Counted from the first letter of the stretch, positions 36,287 to 45,341 are shown. The stretch is DNA of 64,000 bases from an uncultured Candidatus Saccharibacteria bacterium (GCA_938036825.1 CALHWD010000006.1:1-64000); one strand, 5' to 3'. Numbers and translations: made by a program. The notes: generated from the sequence alone by a model not told the origin.

Positions 36287-39250
36287 ATGCCTACCCCTAT
36301 CCCCTCCCAGCAAAAACCCGATCTCGACCGGCATAATCCGGGGAATACGCACTGGAGTAACGATACCTTTGCTGGCCGGAATAATCACGCTGGCAGTGGT
36401 GATCATAGCCAATCCAACACCGCCCAAGACCTCCAGTCACGCGAGAATAGTGGGAGTAGCTCATCCGCCCATAGCAACGCCAACAGCACTGGCGCAACTG
36501 GCAGCGACTATGCCAACTCCGTCCGAGGCCAAGAAGGCGCGCCAGGAGGAGGGTGGAATACAAATGTCTCGCCTGTAAACACCACCACTTCTGATAAATC
36601 AGCATCTTTCTTTGGTAAAGTACGTGGTACAATAACTGGTGCACGAAATAAGCCTTTAATCACTCTCGCTATTATGATGTTTGGCGGGGGTAGTTTCCTT
36701 GCTATGACGCCAGCAAATTTTGCCAGTCTTTCTATTTCGCACTGGTTACAAAATTCAGTTATTAAATGGGATTCACAAAGTACCAGCTTCGAAAAACGTG
36801 CTCATAAGATTATGTATCAGCGTATCGAAGGCAAGGCAACTGGTGGTATATGCTCCACGTTTCGTGTCTGCCAACGCTATGGTCGTTTATCAAAGTATAT
36901 GATTAAACGGTTTGAGAAAAACGGAAGAATTGAAGCTCTCAAAGATGGTAATGTTATAAAGAGTGAGGATGTTGGTTTATTAGGCGTAAAACCAGACCAA
37001 TTGCGTTTTACCCGTAGTGATGGTACAAAAAAAGTTATTGATTCGCCAGACTTTAGAAAAAACTTTTTCCAGGATACGGAAGTCCGTTCTATAATCCACG
37101 AAGTTTATTCACCTCGCTGGGTGGTATTCTCTGATAAAGTAGCTGCCAATCTTAGGAAAAAGTGGAAATTTACAAAAAAGGATCGTCTAGCCGAAGCGAA
37201 AAACAAAAAACAAGTTGATGAAGGTATTGATAATACCGTCAAAGGGAAAGAAGTAAAGGGTAAATACGAAGCGAAGGAATCCGACGAAGAAGGAAAAGAA
37301 AAGATAACCGAAGATACTGATATTGGCAACGAAGCGAAAAAGATAGCTGGTGAAGGTGCTGAGGGTGCATCGAAGTCAGTCAGTAAAGAGGCTGCCGCCA
37401 AGATCATCAAAGAGGGTGTCGGCAAGAATGGTAATATTGCTGCAATGCTTGCTGGTGGGCTTTGTATGGTACAAGACGGTGCCCAATCTATCAGTAAAAC
37501 AATTCGGGCTATTCAAATGGAGCAAGTGATCCAATTTGCAACTTTGTTTGCTACCGCTGCAGATCATGCAAGAGCTGGAACAAACAACCCTATACCTATG
37601 GCCGAATTAGGAGCTAAATTTATGGCAACAAGGGTCAATAAAGAAGGCAAGATTACAAAACGATCTGCTCCTGAAAGCCATGGTTATAAGCAAATTATGT
37701 ATAATGATTTAGTTTCGTCAGATACCTCAAACTGGACTCAGTATGTTCCAGGTGGTGGATGGGCGCGTAAAATGAACAGCCTTGCTAACGCACTTGGCGC
37801 TAATATTGGTATCCTTAAAACATCGTGTACGGGCATCAACAGTAGTGCAGGTCAGCTCCTCTTGAGTGTAGCTGGAGGTTGGACAAGCATTGTTGGCCAG
37901 CTTGTTTCAGAAATGGCTGCACCTGTCATATCAAGTATTATGGCTCCAATCCTTGGCAAACTTATTAATACCATGGCAGGAACGCTAGTGGATAGTTCTA
38001 CGATAGGCGAAGATGCTGGCGATGCAATGTCTAGTGGCATATTACATATGTTCTCTGAATCAGCTGCAGCTGGTGGTAATGGTGTATTAACTACAGACCA
38101 AACGATCGCATATAAGCGTGAAGCTACTAAACTTAACTTAGCATATGCTCAAGAATATAGACTCAATCATAGTCCATTCGATATCTCATCACCCTACACC
38201 TTCATGGGTAGTATTTACAGCTCGTTTATGCCTTATATGAGTAGTCTCTCTAGTTTAGGTAATTTCACTAATAGTATGATTTCTCTACCAAAGAATATTT
38301 TTCCTGCTCTACTTGGCACTCAGGCATACGCGGAAGATGATAAAGTTGCAAAGATTTGGAACTCATGTGATGACCCAAACTTAAAGGGTGTTGGCGCAGA
38401 ATCATTTTGTAGTGTGTCTCGTGGAGCTCTAGACTTAGATAAAGATCCTTCGGAAGTCGCAGACGCTCTTGCAGGCCAATATAATGAAGAAACAGGTGAA
38501 GCAACTGGTGGTACCCTTAAGGAGTGGCAGGAGAAATGCGGCTCAGGTACTGGCGAAAATGGTGTTGATGTTAGTTACTGTAAATTTGATTCTGAGGAAA
38601 AAAAGCTAGCTGCTTTGTTTACTATCGACCAAAGGGTTGTTGACACTATGGACAATCCACCTGTTGATGATGGCGGTGGTAGCAATTCTCAAGGGCAACA
38701 ACAGTCTCAAGGCGGATCGCTCCCCTCGGGTGATGCTAAATCTCTTGCTCAGCAAATTTTAGACAGCCAAAACATCACTGTCGCAGACTATGGTTGGAAC
38801 TCCGGGGAGACAACCCCTAAGAGTCAAATTGAAAATACTGCAAAGGGCCAACCAGCTATACCAGATTCGGTACCGACCCAATATAGTCGTAATATTGATC
38901 CACAAATTCTTCAAGTTATTCTCCTAATTAGCCAAAAACATAAGATCACAGTGTCGTCTCTTATGCGCACACAAATGACAGCAGGAGGATATAGCCAGCA
39001 CCCTCGAGGTAGGGCTGTTGACTTAAGTCCAATTGGCTCCTGTGGTGATGGGGCTGGTGAGGAATGTGCTCAAGCAGTACAGGAGCTGATAAATGCTAAT
39101 GCGCTGCCTCAAGGTGGTGGTATTGGCCAATCAACTTGCGGAGGAGCACGTGGCGCATTAAATAATGCTATCACTCAAAAGGGCTGGCAATCGTTTGATG
39201 ATTCTTGTAACCACTTACATATCGACCTAGGACAAGGAAATGCAACCTAA
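36287..39250 (+). CDS. Large T4SS-associated protein with C-terminal M15-type peptidase domain
   Basis: This encodes 987 residues. A Ser/Asn/Gly-rich disordered head (1 to ~100) leads to one hydrophobic segment (~122-142, LITLAIMMFGGGSFLAM). A lysine/glutamate-rich region (~290-370), then Ala/Gly-rich hydrophobic helices (~380-400 and ~520-560) and a long spacer follow. Residues ~850-985 have the zinc D-Ala-D-Ala peptidase motifs SQHPRGRAVD (H905, D912) and NHLHIDL (H976, H978). The family cleaves peptidoglycan stem peptides. The first ~290 bp are GC-rich and the rest AT-rich, a switch near 36,570 that suggests a chimeric gene. The stop overlaps the next gene by 11 nt. A role in opening the host or own wall for the secretion machine is inferred. 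Confidence 0.75.
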   Translation: MPTPIPSQQKPDLDRHNPGNTHWSNDTFAGRNNHAGSGDHSQSNTAQDLQSRENSGSSSSAHSNANSTGATGSDYANSVRGQEGAPGGGWNTNVSPVNTTTSDKSASFFGKVRGTITGARNKPLITLAIMMFGGGSFLAMTPANFASLSISHWLQNSVIKWDSQSTSFEKRAHKIMYQRIEGKATGGICSTFRVCQRYGRLSKYMIKRFEKNGRIEALKDGNVIKSEDVGLLGVKPDQLRFTRSDGTKKVIDSPDFRKNFFQDTEVRSIIHEVYSPRWVVFSDKVAANLRKKWKFTKKDRLAEAKNKKQVDEGIDNTVKGKEVKGKYEAKESDEEGKEKITEDTDIGNEAKKIAGEGAEGASKSVSKEAAAKIIKEGVGKNGNIAAMLAGGLCMVQDGAQSISKTIRAIQMEQVIQFATLFATAADHARAGTNNPIPMAELGAKFMATRVNKEGKITKRSAPESHGYKQIMYNDLVSSDTSNWTQYVPGGGWARKMNSLANALGANIGILKTSCTGINSSAGQLLLSVAGGWTSIVGQLVSEMAAPVISSIMAPILGKLINTMAGTLVDSSTIGEDAGDAMSSGILHMFSESAAAGGNGVLTTDQTIAYKREATKLNLAYAQEYRLNHSPFDISSPYTFMGSIYSSFMPYMSSLSSLGNFTNSMISLPKNIFPALLGTQAYAEDDKVAKIWNSCDDPNLKGVGAESFCSVSRGALDLDKDPSEVADALAGQYNEETGEATGGTLKEWQEKCGSGTGENGVDVSYCKFDSEEKKLAALFTIDQRVVDTMDNPPVDDGGGSNSQGQQQSQGGSLPSGDAKSLAQQILDSQNITVADYGWNSGETTPKSQIENTAKGQPAIPDSVPTQYSRNIDPQILQVILLISQKHKITVSSLMRTQMTAGGYSQHPRGRAVDLSPIGSCGDGAGEECAQAVQELINANALPQGGGIGQSTCGGARGALNNAITQKGWQSFDDSCNHLHIDLGQGNAT

Positions 39251-40487
39251 TAAGACTAATAAGAAAACTGTGTCCATATTTACTAAGACTAAAAAAAATA
39301 GGTTTTTAGCTCTCATCTTTGCTGGTCTTATGGTGATAATTCAACCATCGTTTGTTTATGCTGAATTATCACCAGCTTCATATCCCATGCAGGCAATTAG
39401 GCTTTATAGCATTAAAGGTTGCCTTACTGGTGTTGGCGAGGGTGGTGCAGGTGCTGGTACTACTCTTGTTGGAAATGACAATATTGAAAAAGTTTTACGA
39501 TTCTTCGTTGGTAAGGGTTTATCCCTCATGCAGGCAGCGGCAATTGCAGGAAATCTAGAACAAGAATCAAGAATCAACCCAACTATTGAAAATAGTATTG
39601 GCGCTTATGGTATTGCACAATGGCTTGGTGGACGTAAAAACAACCTTAAGGCAAAAAGTAATTATGATACCCTTGAAACGCAGCTGGAATTTCTTTGGGA
39701 AGAGTTGAATGGAGCTGAGAAAGCTGGCTTAGAGGCCATTAAGAACGACTCTAGTTCTGATGTTGGCAAGTTGGCCGTCGAATTTGGAGAAAAATTTGAA
39801 CGATATGGAGCTGGAGAAGAAGGGAAGCGTGCGCAGTATGCAACCGAGATATATACCAGTTTTCAATCAAAAATACCCGACTCTTCTTCGTCGAGCAGCT
39901 CGTCATCAGGGGGCAGTAATCCTCAGTCTTCAGGATCAAATTGCACTGGAATAGGAGGGAGTAACGGTGCAGGATCATATATGGACGATAATTTTGTTGT
40001 TCATAACCAATGTGATCAACCATGGGCTAATCTCTCTTACGGCCCCAACACTATTTGCTCAGCAGGATGTGGTCCTTCTGCTATGTCGAACATTATTACA
40101 GCAATGACCGGTAAAAGGGTGACACCAGGAGAGACGTCAAAGTTTGCTGCAGATAATGGAATAGCCCATGAGTATGGTAGCTCTTGGGATGTAAGCCCAA
40201 AGCTTGCTGAACATTGGGGGCTTAAAGCCAAGAATATTGCAAATGATGTCACTGCAATTAACGAAGCACTCCGTGGCGGTGCACTAGTTAATATGTCTGG
40301 GGCTGGTCCTTCACCTTTTATTGCTGGCGGGCACTTTATTGTCATCCGTGGAGTAACAAATGACGGCAAGTGGAAAATTGCTGACTCAAATGGACAAGCT
40401 GGGCAAGAGAATAGTAAAAAAGAGTGGGATCCTAATGATATTCTTCCCTATGCACGGCAGGGCAATGTTTGGGCTATAACAAAGTAA
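39240..40487 (+). CDS. Secreted two-domain wall hydrolase: phage-type lysozyme plus C39-like cysteine peptidase
   Basis: This encodes 415 residues. A signal peptide (~20-41, ending FVYAE) is followed by a phage tail lysozyme-like domain (~78-200: MQAAAIAGNLEQESRINP and GAYGIAQWLGGRKNNL, with the Glu of NLEQES as likely catalytic acid). A serine run (~218-226) links to a C39/papain-like peptidase (~250-415) with GCGPSAM (Cys277), GGHFIVIRGV (His365) and a downstream Asp/Asn. VirB1-like and CwlT-like proteins of conjugation systems combine a muramidase with a cysteine peptidase in the same way. It overlaps the M15-peptidase gene by 11 nt and so is co-translated. Confidence 0.82.
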   Translation: MQPNKTNKKTVSIFTKTKKNRFLALIFAGLMVIIQPSFVYAELSPASYPMQAIRLYSIKGCLTGVGEGGAGAGTTLVGNDNIEKVLRFFVGKGLSLMQAAAIAGNLEQESRINPTIENSIGAYGIAQWLGGRKNNLKAKSNYDTLETQLEFLWEELNGAEKAGLEAIKNDSSSDVGKLAVEFGEKFERYGAGEEGKRAQYATEIYTSFQSKIPDSSSSSSSSSGGSNPQSSGSNCTGIGGSNGAGSYMDDNFVVHNQCDQPWANLSYGPNTICSAGCGPSAMSNIITAMTGKRVTPGETSKFAADNGIAHEYGSSWDVSPKLAEHWGLKAKNIANDVTAINEALRGGALVNMSGAGPSPFIAGGHFIVIRGVTNDGKWKIADSNGQAGQENSKKEWDPNDILPYARQGNVWAITK

Positions 40488-40503
40488 TGGAGGTTCTTAG
40501 AGT

Positions 40504-41070
40504 ATGGATAGCTCAGTTAGAAAACAGCTTCTTATACTATCTGCTATTATTATAGCAATCCTTAGTTTTGTCACTATTCTTTGGTGGTGGCTCGCTCCTT
40601 CGCAACCAAAAAAAACTGAAGATCAATCAAAAATAAATTCATATACAGACCCTTACTCAGGTGAAACTGTCTATAATCCACCAGGTCGTGTACCTGAACG
40701 ATATCGTTCTCGCAATGATATTGTTTATCTTGGGTTATCTGAATTACTAAAACGCGGTTTTACTGAACCGCAAGTTGGTCAATATAAAGTATATATCAAA
40801 AAATACTCAGATAAGCGTGCTGCCAAAAAAGAAAAAGTAATTTCTGAAGTAACTATCAATTTCGACAGCTACAAACAAATAATAGATAAAAAAACAGGGG
40901 AAACTACAGTTACTTTTGACATTATTCTTAATCGTAACCAGCAATTATCATATATAGCTAAAGTAGTCATGCCTAGTGTAAATAAGATCGAGATGTCAAT
41001 ATATTCAAAAGACGATACAAGCCTATCAACGCCTTTATTTGATTCAAAAACTGATGGTTTAGCTGACTAA
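40504..41070 (+). CDS. Membrane-anchored protein at the end of the secretion block, unknown
   Basis: This encodes 188 residues. One TM helix (~9-31, LLILSAIIIAILSFVTILWWWL) anchors a ~150-residue domain outside. The domain begins with a polar linker (TDPYSGETVYNPPGR) and continues with alternating strands, in the manner of small VirB8-like or lipoprotein-like assembly factors. No family is assigned. A GGAGGTTCTTAG sequence precedes the ATG (good Shine-Dalgarno). It is the last gene of the block and converges with recF after 6 bp with no clear terminator in between. Confidence 0.65.
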   Translation: MDSSVRKQLLILSAIIIAILSFVTILWWWLAPSQPKKTEDQSKINSYTDPYSGETVYNPPGRVPERYRSRNDIVYLGLSELLKRGFTEPQVGQYKVYIKKYSDKRAAKKEKVISEVTINFDSYKQIIDKKTGETTVTFDIILNRNQQLSYIAKVVMPSVNKIEMSIYSKDDTSLSTPLFDSKTDGLAD

Positions 41071-41076
41071 TTATAA

Positions 41077-42093
41077 TTAACCGACTCTGCTCACACATCC
41101 CACCGCACTCGTCATCACAATCTGGTTATCGACGAATTCGCTGAGGAGACGCTGTTGGCGCTGCCGGTCAAGCTCGCCAAAGACATCGTCGAGTAGAATA
41201 AGTGGTACTTGGCCTGTTTGCTGTTGAATATAAGCCGCCTCAAGAAATTTAAGAGCAAGCACAATGGTGCGGATTTCACCCCGCGATGCAGTCTTGGCGG
41301 CCAGATTGTCCCGAAACAGCACCGTTATATCATGTCGGTGCGGGCCAACACTCGTCGCGCCCACCACTGTATCATACGCTGTTTTTTGCTCATACTCGGC
41401 GAGAAGCTGCTGCGCGGTCACGCTGCGCTCCTCCGAATAGTGTAGCGCAACGCTATCCGCTACGCCTGCAATACTTTGGTACATAGCACTGCTTTTCGCA
41501 TTAAGATAACGCAGCACCCGCTGACGTTTAGTAATAATAGACGCACCATACTGACTCAAGATAAGATTCCACGAGAAAAGTGTCGCATCACTAAGAGTAG
41601 TGTCTTTCAGTAATTTATTACGTTGTTGCAGTGCTCGGTGGTAGCGGCTCAACTCGTGGCTATAGTGTGCATCATATTGCTGGATAAGTGTATCGAGAAA
41701 ATCACGCCGGCGCTGCGGCGAGCCAGTGATAATCCGCAATGTGTCTGGCTCGAAGAGAACAATTGGATATTTTTTGCCATAAGGAAGACGACCATAGGTT
41801 GTACCGTCGACAATAAAACGCTTGCGCTTCGTCTCATGTCGACGATCGTACTGGACGCGATAGTGTTGCTCATCCGTCGCAAGATCAATTGTATAACTTT
41901 TTTGTTCATGTTGGCAGACCGATTCGTCACTACCGCGAAAGGAAGTACCACGCAGCGCAATATGGATCGCCTCGATAAGCGATGTCTTGCCAGAGCCATT
42001 TGGGCCAGAAATCAGCGTTGTACCTGGCTCAAGGTTAAGTGTCTTGAGCGTATGGATTCGCACATGCTGCACTGCTAGCCGTGTTATCTTCAT
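41077..42093 (-). CDS. recF: DNA replication and repair protein RecF
   Basis: This 338-residue SMC-like ATPase loads RecA at gaps with RecO/RecR. It has the Walker A motif GPNGSGKTSLIEAI (about residue 30), the signature region ASRGEIRTIVLALK and Walker B IPLILLDDVFGELD-like. ATG 42093 is two bases after the dnaN stop, so the pair is coupled. It is slightly shorter than E. coli RecF (357), with the same domain order. Confidence 0.95.
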   Translation of the reverse strand: MKITRLAVQHVRIHTLKTLNLEPGTTLISGPNGSGKTSLIEAIHIALRGTSFRGSDESVCQHEQKSYTIDLATDEQHYRVQYDRRHETKRKRFIVDGTTYGRLPYGKKYPIVLFEPDTLRIITGSPQRRRDFLDTLIQQYDAHYSHELSRYHRALQQRNKLLKDTTLSDATLFSWNLILSQYGASIITKRQRVLRYLNAKSSAMYQSIAGVADSVALHYSEERSVTAQQLLAEYEQKTAYDTVVGATSVGPHRHDITVLFRDNLAAKTASRGEIRTIVLALKFLEAAYIQQQTGQVPLILLDDVFGELDRQRQQRLLSEFVDNQIVMTSAVGCVSRVG

Positions 42094-42095
42094 CG

Positions 42096-43196
42096 CTAGC
42101 TCTTCAGTGGCATAATAATATGAATATACTGTGGCTCGGGCTGAGCGACTGTCAAGACGCAGGGCGAGAGCTTACCGCTAAAGCGGAAGGTGATCGTCTC
42201 ACCATCAAGAACACCTAGTGCATCACTAATGTACCGCGAATTGAGCGTAATCTGCCCATCACTCGACACCTCAGCCTCTGCCTCGGAGGTATTTTCGCCC
42301 AGCTCGGACGCAACGGAGTGAATCCGCAATTTCTGCGCCTCATGGTCGGCGGTAAGCGTGACACTGCCACCAGACTCACGCGCAAAGAGCCCTGCCACCT
42401 TTACTACGCGCGAGAAATCGCCTGCTGCAAGCGTCACGTTTGTCTCTGATTGAGCAGGGATGAGCTGCCGATAGTTTGGATAGGTGCCATCAATTAAGCG
42501 GCTGGTAATCTCCACTTCCTCTAGCCGAAAACGCACCTGCGTCTCATCAAAGAGCACCTCCACTTCTTCCGTGCCGTCACTGAGCGAGCGTAGCGCTTCC
42601 TGCAAACTGCTCGCTGGCACAATGGCTGCAATCTGGCTCTGGCTTGCCATCAAACGCCGCTCAGCCAGGCGATAGCCGTCCGTCGCTGCCATATACAGCG
42701 CACCATCCACTGTATGCCAATACACACCAGTCAGAACAGGCCGAGTCGTATCATTGCTACAGGTTACCAAGGTTTGCGCTGTCGCCTGCTTAAAATCTGC
42801 AGCAGCAATGCTATAACGTACCGATTGTTCTTCATCAATCGTCGGTAGCTCCGGAAAGTCATCTGCTACTACACCATTAATCGTCGAAGTGTACCCGCCA
42901 GACGTCAGTGTCATACGCGTGCCATCGGCCTCAAGCTCGATCGGCCCCTTCGGCAAATTCGCCACAAATTCGCTCACAAGTTTAGCCGGTAGGGTAATTA
43001 CCCCCGGCATCTCTACCTTTGCACCAATATAGTAGGTGGCGGCAATCTCTAGGTTTGTCGCAGCGAGAAGAAGGCGATTACCTTCGGTGCGGAATAATAT
43101 ATTATTTAAGATCGGCAGGCCAGCTCGGTTGCTTGCCACGCGCCCGACAACCCCGAGCGCTCGTGTAAGGTTTTCTTGTGTGACAGACAGTTTCAT
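42096..43196 (-). CDS. dnaN: DNA polymerase III sliding clamp (beta subunit)
   Basis: This encodes 366 residues, the normal length, with three clamp domains. Signature stretches are the start MKLSVTQENLTRALGVVGRVAS, then LPILNNILF, RPVLTGVYWH, DGYRLAERR and the C-terminal ending YIHIIMPLKS. The dimer ring tethers DNA polymerase III. AAAGGATTG provides the ribosome site. It is downstream of dnaA across an intergenic region containing DnaA-box-like sequences. Confidence 0.97.
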   Translation of the reverse strand: MKLSVTQENLTRALGVVGRVASNRAGLPILNNILFRTEGNRLLLAATNLEIAATYYIGAKVEMPGVITLPAKLVSEFVANLPKGPIELEADGTRMTLTSGGYTSTINGVVADDFPELPTIDEEQSVRYSIAAADFKQATAQTLVTCSNDTTRPVLTGVYWHTVDGALYMAATDGYRLAERRLMASQSQIAAIVPASSLQEALRSLSDGTEEVEVLFDETQVRFRLEEVEITSRLIDGTYPNYRQLIPAQSETNVTLAAGDFSRVVKVAGLFARESGGSVTLTADHEAQKLRIHSVASELGENTSEAEAEVSSDGQITLNSRYISDALGVLDGETITFRFSGKLSPCVLTVAQPEPQYIHIIMPLKS

Positions 43197-43478
43197 ATCT
43201 ACAATCCTTTCTTTTTATCTGGTTGATATAGTAATAGGTGCTGTGGATACTGTGGAAACCATGATGAATAACAGAGGTACGACCTGCCCACTACTTGTGT
43301 AAAACACTGCGATCGCTGGCGTGGATAAATCGGGGAGAAGCAGGGGTTATCCACCAGCCAGTAAGGCTTTCGTATGGTGTGCTTTTGATGCTGTGGATGA
43401 CTACCCACGAGCTGTCCGCGGGTTATACGACCAGCTGTGCACGGCTTTTCCACAGATGTCGTGAAAAAAACACATGGC
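43197..43478. promoter_or_regulatory. dnaA-dnaN intergenic region with degenerate DnaA boxes
   Basis: Five one- or two-mismatch versions of TTATCCACA are seen: 43242-43250, 43320-43328, 43347-43355, 43392-43400 and 43446-43454. It also holds one copy of the dispersed ATAACAGAGGTA word. It may be part of a two-part origin or an autoregulatory site for dnaN. Confidence 0.6.
43268..43279 (+). repeat. Copy of a dispersed short word (core ATAACAGAGG / ACAGAGGTA)
   Basis: ACAGAGGTA occurs at 3617, 20571, 21082, 21116, 22766, 23594, 26484, 43271, 49230 and 52313 (start of the nine bases, either strand). The ten-base core ATAACAGAGG occurs at 20568, 21084, 43268, 46993, 50336 and 50618. Copies lie both inside genes and between them, on both strands. 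The function is unknown; see the finding. Confidence 0.55.
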
Positions 43479-44861
43479 TTAGGCATAGAGCTTATCCCGG
43501 ATGTCAGCGACCTGCTCACGGATGAGATAGTCGAGCTTAATGGATTTTTCGATTTTTTCGACTGAATGGATGGCAGTCGTGTGGTCTTTGCGGCCCAGCT
43601 CATTGGCAATTTGTGGAAAGCTCATGTGGAGCTCGCTGCGCAGCAAGTACATGGCAATTTGTCGCGGCACAACGATATGCTTAGCCCGCTTAGCACCACA
43701 GATTTCTTTGCTATCGATCTGAAAGTGGCGAGCAGTCTTGTCGATAATCTGCTTGGCAGTAAGGTGCTGGGGGCGACTGCGCCGGACGTTACCAAGTAAA
43801 CCCTCTGCCGTCATTACATCAGGGGCAACGCCGCGCATTTCGGCATAGGCAAGGAGCTGATTGAGCGCACCCTCTAGCTCGCGGATATTTGTCTTGACGT
43901 TCTTAGCAAGGTATTCCACGGTGTCGCGCTCAAGTGTCACGCCAGCGAAGCTCGCTTTGGTCTCGACAATCGCGCAGCGCGTCTCAAAATCTGGCATCTG
44001 GATGTCGATTGCCATCCCCCATTCAAAACGACTGCGTAAGCGCTCCGTCAGGGTAGGGATACTGTGCGGTGGTTTGTCGCTACCAATGATAATTTGCTTA
44101 TTGGCTTGGTGGAGGGCATTGAAGGTGTGAAAGAACTCCTCCTGAGTCTTCTCACGCCCAGCAATGAACTGCATATCGTCGACGATAAGTACATCGACAT
44201 TGCGATACCGATCAGAAAAGCCAGCCTTTTTGAAGCGGATCGACTCGATAAATTCTTTGACAAAGGTCTCTGAGCTCAGGTAGGCGACCTTCTTGCTTGG
44301 GTCGCGTGCGAGGATCTCGTTGCCTACCGCTTGGATGAGGTGTGTCTTACCGAGACCGACGCCACCGTAGATGAAGAGGGGATTATACTTTGTACCAGGG
44401 CTATGTGCGACCGCTTGGCAGGCGGTGTAGGCGAGGTCGTTGCTCGAGCCGACAATGAAATTCTGGAAGGTATAGCGCGCGTTGAGGCTGGTCGCTGGTG
44501 TCGGAGAACTAGAATGTGAGGGAATAGTTGGCTTGCTGATGAGCGCTGCCGCTCGCTCTTCGACGCGGTTGGTTGGCTGACCAGTGGTTTCGCGGCTAAT
44601 GACGGTGCGTTTTTTACCGTGTTTGTTTACCACATAAGCGATACGCGACACCTCCACACCACTGTGCTGGAGCGCTTCTTTGACGATGCTATCATAGCGA
44701 ACCTCAAACTGACGAATCGCAAAGATATTCGCCACGCCAATGGTGATCACCCCATCTTTGTTGCTGAGCATCTCGGTATTAGCAAACCATGTAGAAAAAA
44801 TACCGCTCGGTATCGATACTTCAATCTCACCCAAAACACTCTTCCACAGGCTGTGGTACAC
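43479..44861 (-). CDS. dnaA: Chromosomal replication initiator protein DnaA
   Basis: This encodes 460 residues from GTG 44861. Domain I (LWKSVLGEIEVSIPSGIFSTWFA) is followed by a variable linker, the AAA+ domain with Walker A GGVGLGKTHLIQAV, Walker B VDVLIVDDMQFI and KTQEEFFHTFNAL, and domain IV with the DNA-binding signature GRKDHTTAIHS near the end. An open frame extends 44 codons further upstream, but it crosses DnaA-box sequences and the TATACT box at 44904-44909, so GTG before the domain I helix is the better start; AAGGAG lies 12 nt before it. The protein opens oriC and can regulate its own gene through the boxes on both sides. Confidence 0.95.
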   Translation of the reverse strand: MYHSLWKSVLGEIEVSIPSGIFSTWFANTEMLSNKDGVITIGVANIFAIRQFEVRYDSIVKEALQHSGVEVSRIAYVVNKHGKKRTVISRETTGQPTNRVEERAAALISKPTIPSHSSSPTPATSLNARYTFQNFIVGSSNDLAYTACQAVAHSPGTKYNPLFIYGGVGLGKTHLIQAVGNEILARDPSKKVAYLSSETFVKEFIESIRFKKAGFSDRYRNVDVLIVDDMQFIAGREKTQEEFFHTFNALHQANKQIIIGSDKPPHSIPTLTERLRSRFEWGMAIDIQMPDFETRCAIVETKASFAGVTLERDTVEYLAKNVKTNIRELEGALNQLLAYAEMRGVAPDVMTAEGLLGNVRRSRPQHLTAKQIIDKTARHFQIDSKEICGAKRAKHIVVPRQIAMYLLRSELHMSFPQIANELGRKDHTTAIHSVEKIEKSIKLDYLIREQVADIRDKLYA

Positions 44862-45149
44862 TGGCTTTTGCTGCTCCTTGTTTGTTATACAATGACTCTT
44901 TTTAGTATAAGAAAAAACCGACTTTTCCACAACCGTGAGAAATACAACAACGGGGTAAACCAGAAAAGAGCAACAGGGGTGGAGTTTTTCCACAAAAATG
45001 TATTACCCCTGTTAAAGTGTGGATAACTCGCGAACAAATGTGGATAAACAATTTGGCTATGCTTATGACGGAGGTTGCTTGGAGCACAAAATCCACCAAG
45101 CGAGTGAAAAGTTGAAAGATCTGGAGCAATCGCGTATAATAGCAATGAT
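44862..45149. other. Probable oriC between dnaA and rpmH
   Basis: Two perfect DnaA boxes (TGTGGATAA) lie at 45018-45026 and 45039-45047, 21 bp apart (two helical turns) and in the same orientation. Two near-boxes TTTTCCACA lie at 44923-44931 and 44986-44994. The sequence between is A/T-rich with a homopurine run near 44911. The divergent promoters of dnaA (TATACT, minus strand, 44904-44909) and rpmH (TATAAT, 45135-45140) flank it. The gene order on both sides is the one conserved around bacterial origins. Confidence 0.75.
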
Positions 45150-45290
45150 ATGCCAAAACGAACTCACCAACCACACACTCGTCATCGCGCTCGGACGCAC
45201 GGGTTTCGGGCACGGATTGCCACCAAGGCAGGCCGCAATGTGCTCAAGCGCCGCCGCGCCAAGGGCCGCGCTCGCCTCGCACTCTCGTAG
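45150..45290 (+). CDS. rpmH: Large ribosomal subunit protein bL34
   Basis: This 46-residue, Arg/Lys-rich protein has the L34 pattern: PKRTHQPHTRHRARTHGFRA then RNVLKRRRAKGRARLALS, aligned with the usual KRTxQPSxRKRxRxHGFxxRMxTxxGRxVLxxRRxKGRxxL. Histidine and alanine replace some commonly conserved lysines. TATAAT at 45135-45140 ends nine nt before ATG 45150, leaving almost no leader. It is divergent from dnaA and followed by rnpA, as at most bacterial origins. Confidence 0.93.
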   Translation: MPKRTHQPHTRHRARTHGFRARIATKAGRNVLKRRRAKGRARLALS

Positions 45291-45311
45291 TGTGACAATA
45301 GCAAAATGACG

Positions 45312-45341
45312 AAAATAACCCACTGCTTGGTGGGTTATTTT
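45312..45341 (+). terminator. Terminator between rpmH and rnpA
   Basis: A 12-bp A/T-flanked stem (AAAATAACCCAC/GTGGGTTATTTT) with a TGCTTG loop lies here. rnpA therefore has its own promoter, which is unlike the usual rpmH-rnpA co-transcription. Confidence 0.75.

Noticed and set aside
44862..44993. 44-codon N-terminal extension of DnaA
   Set aside because: It overlaps DnaA-box-like sequence and the dnaA promoter and does not resemble domain I.
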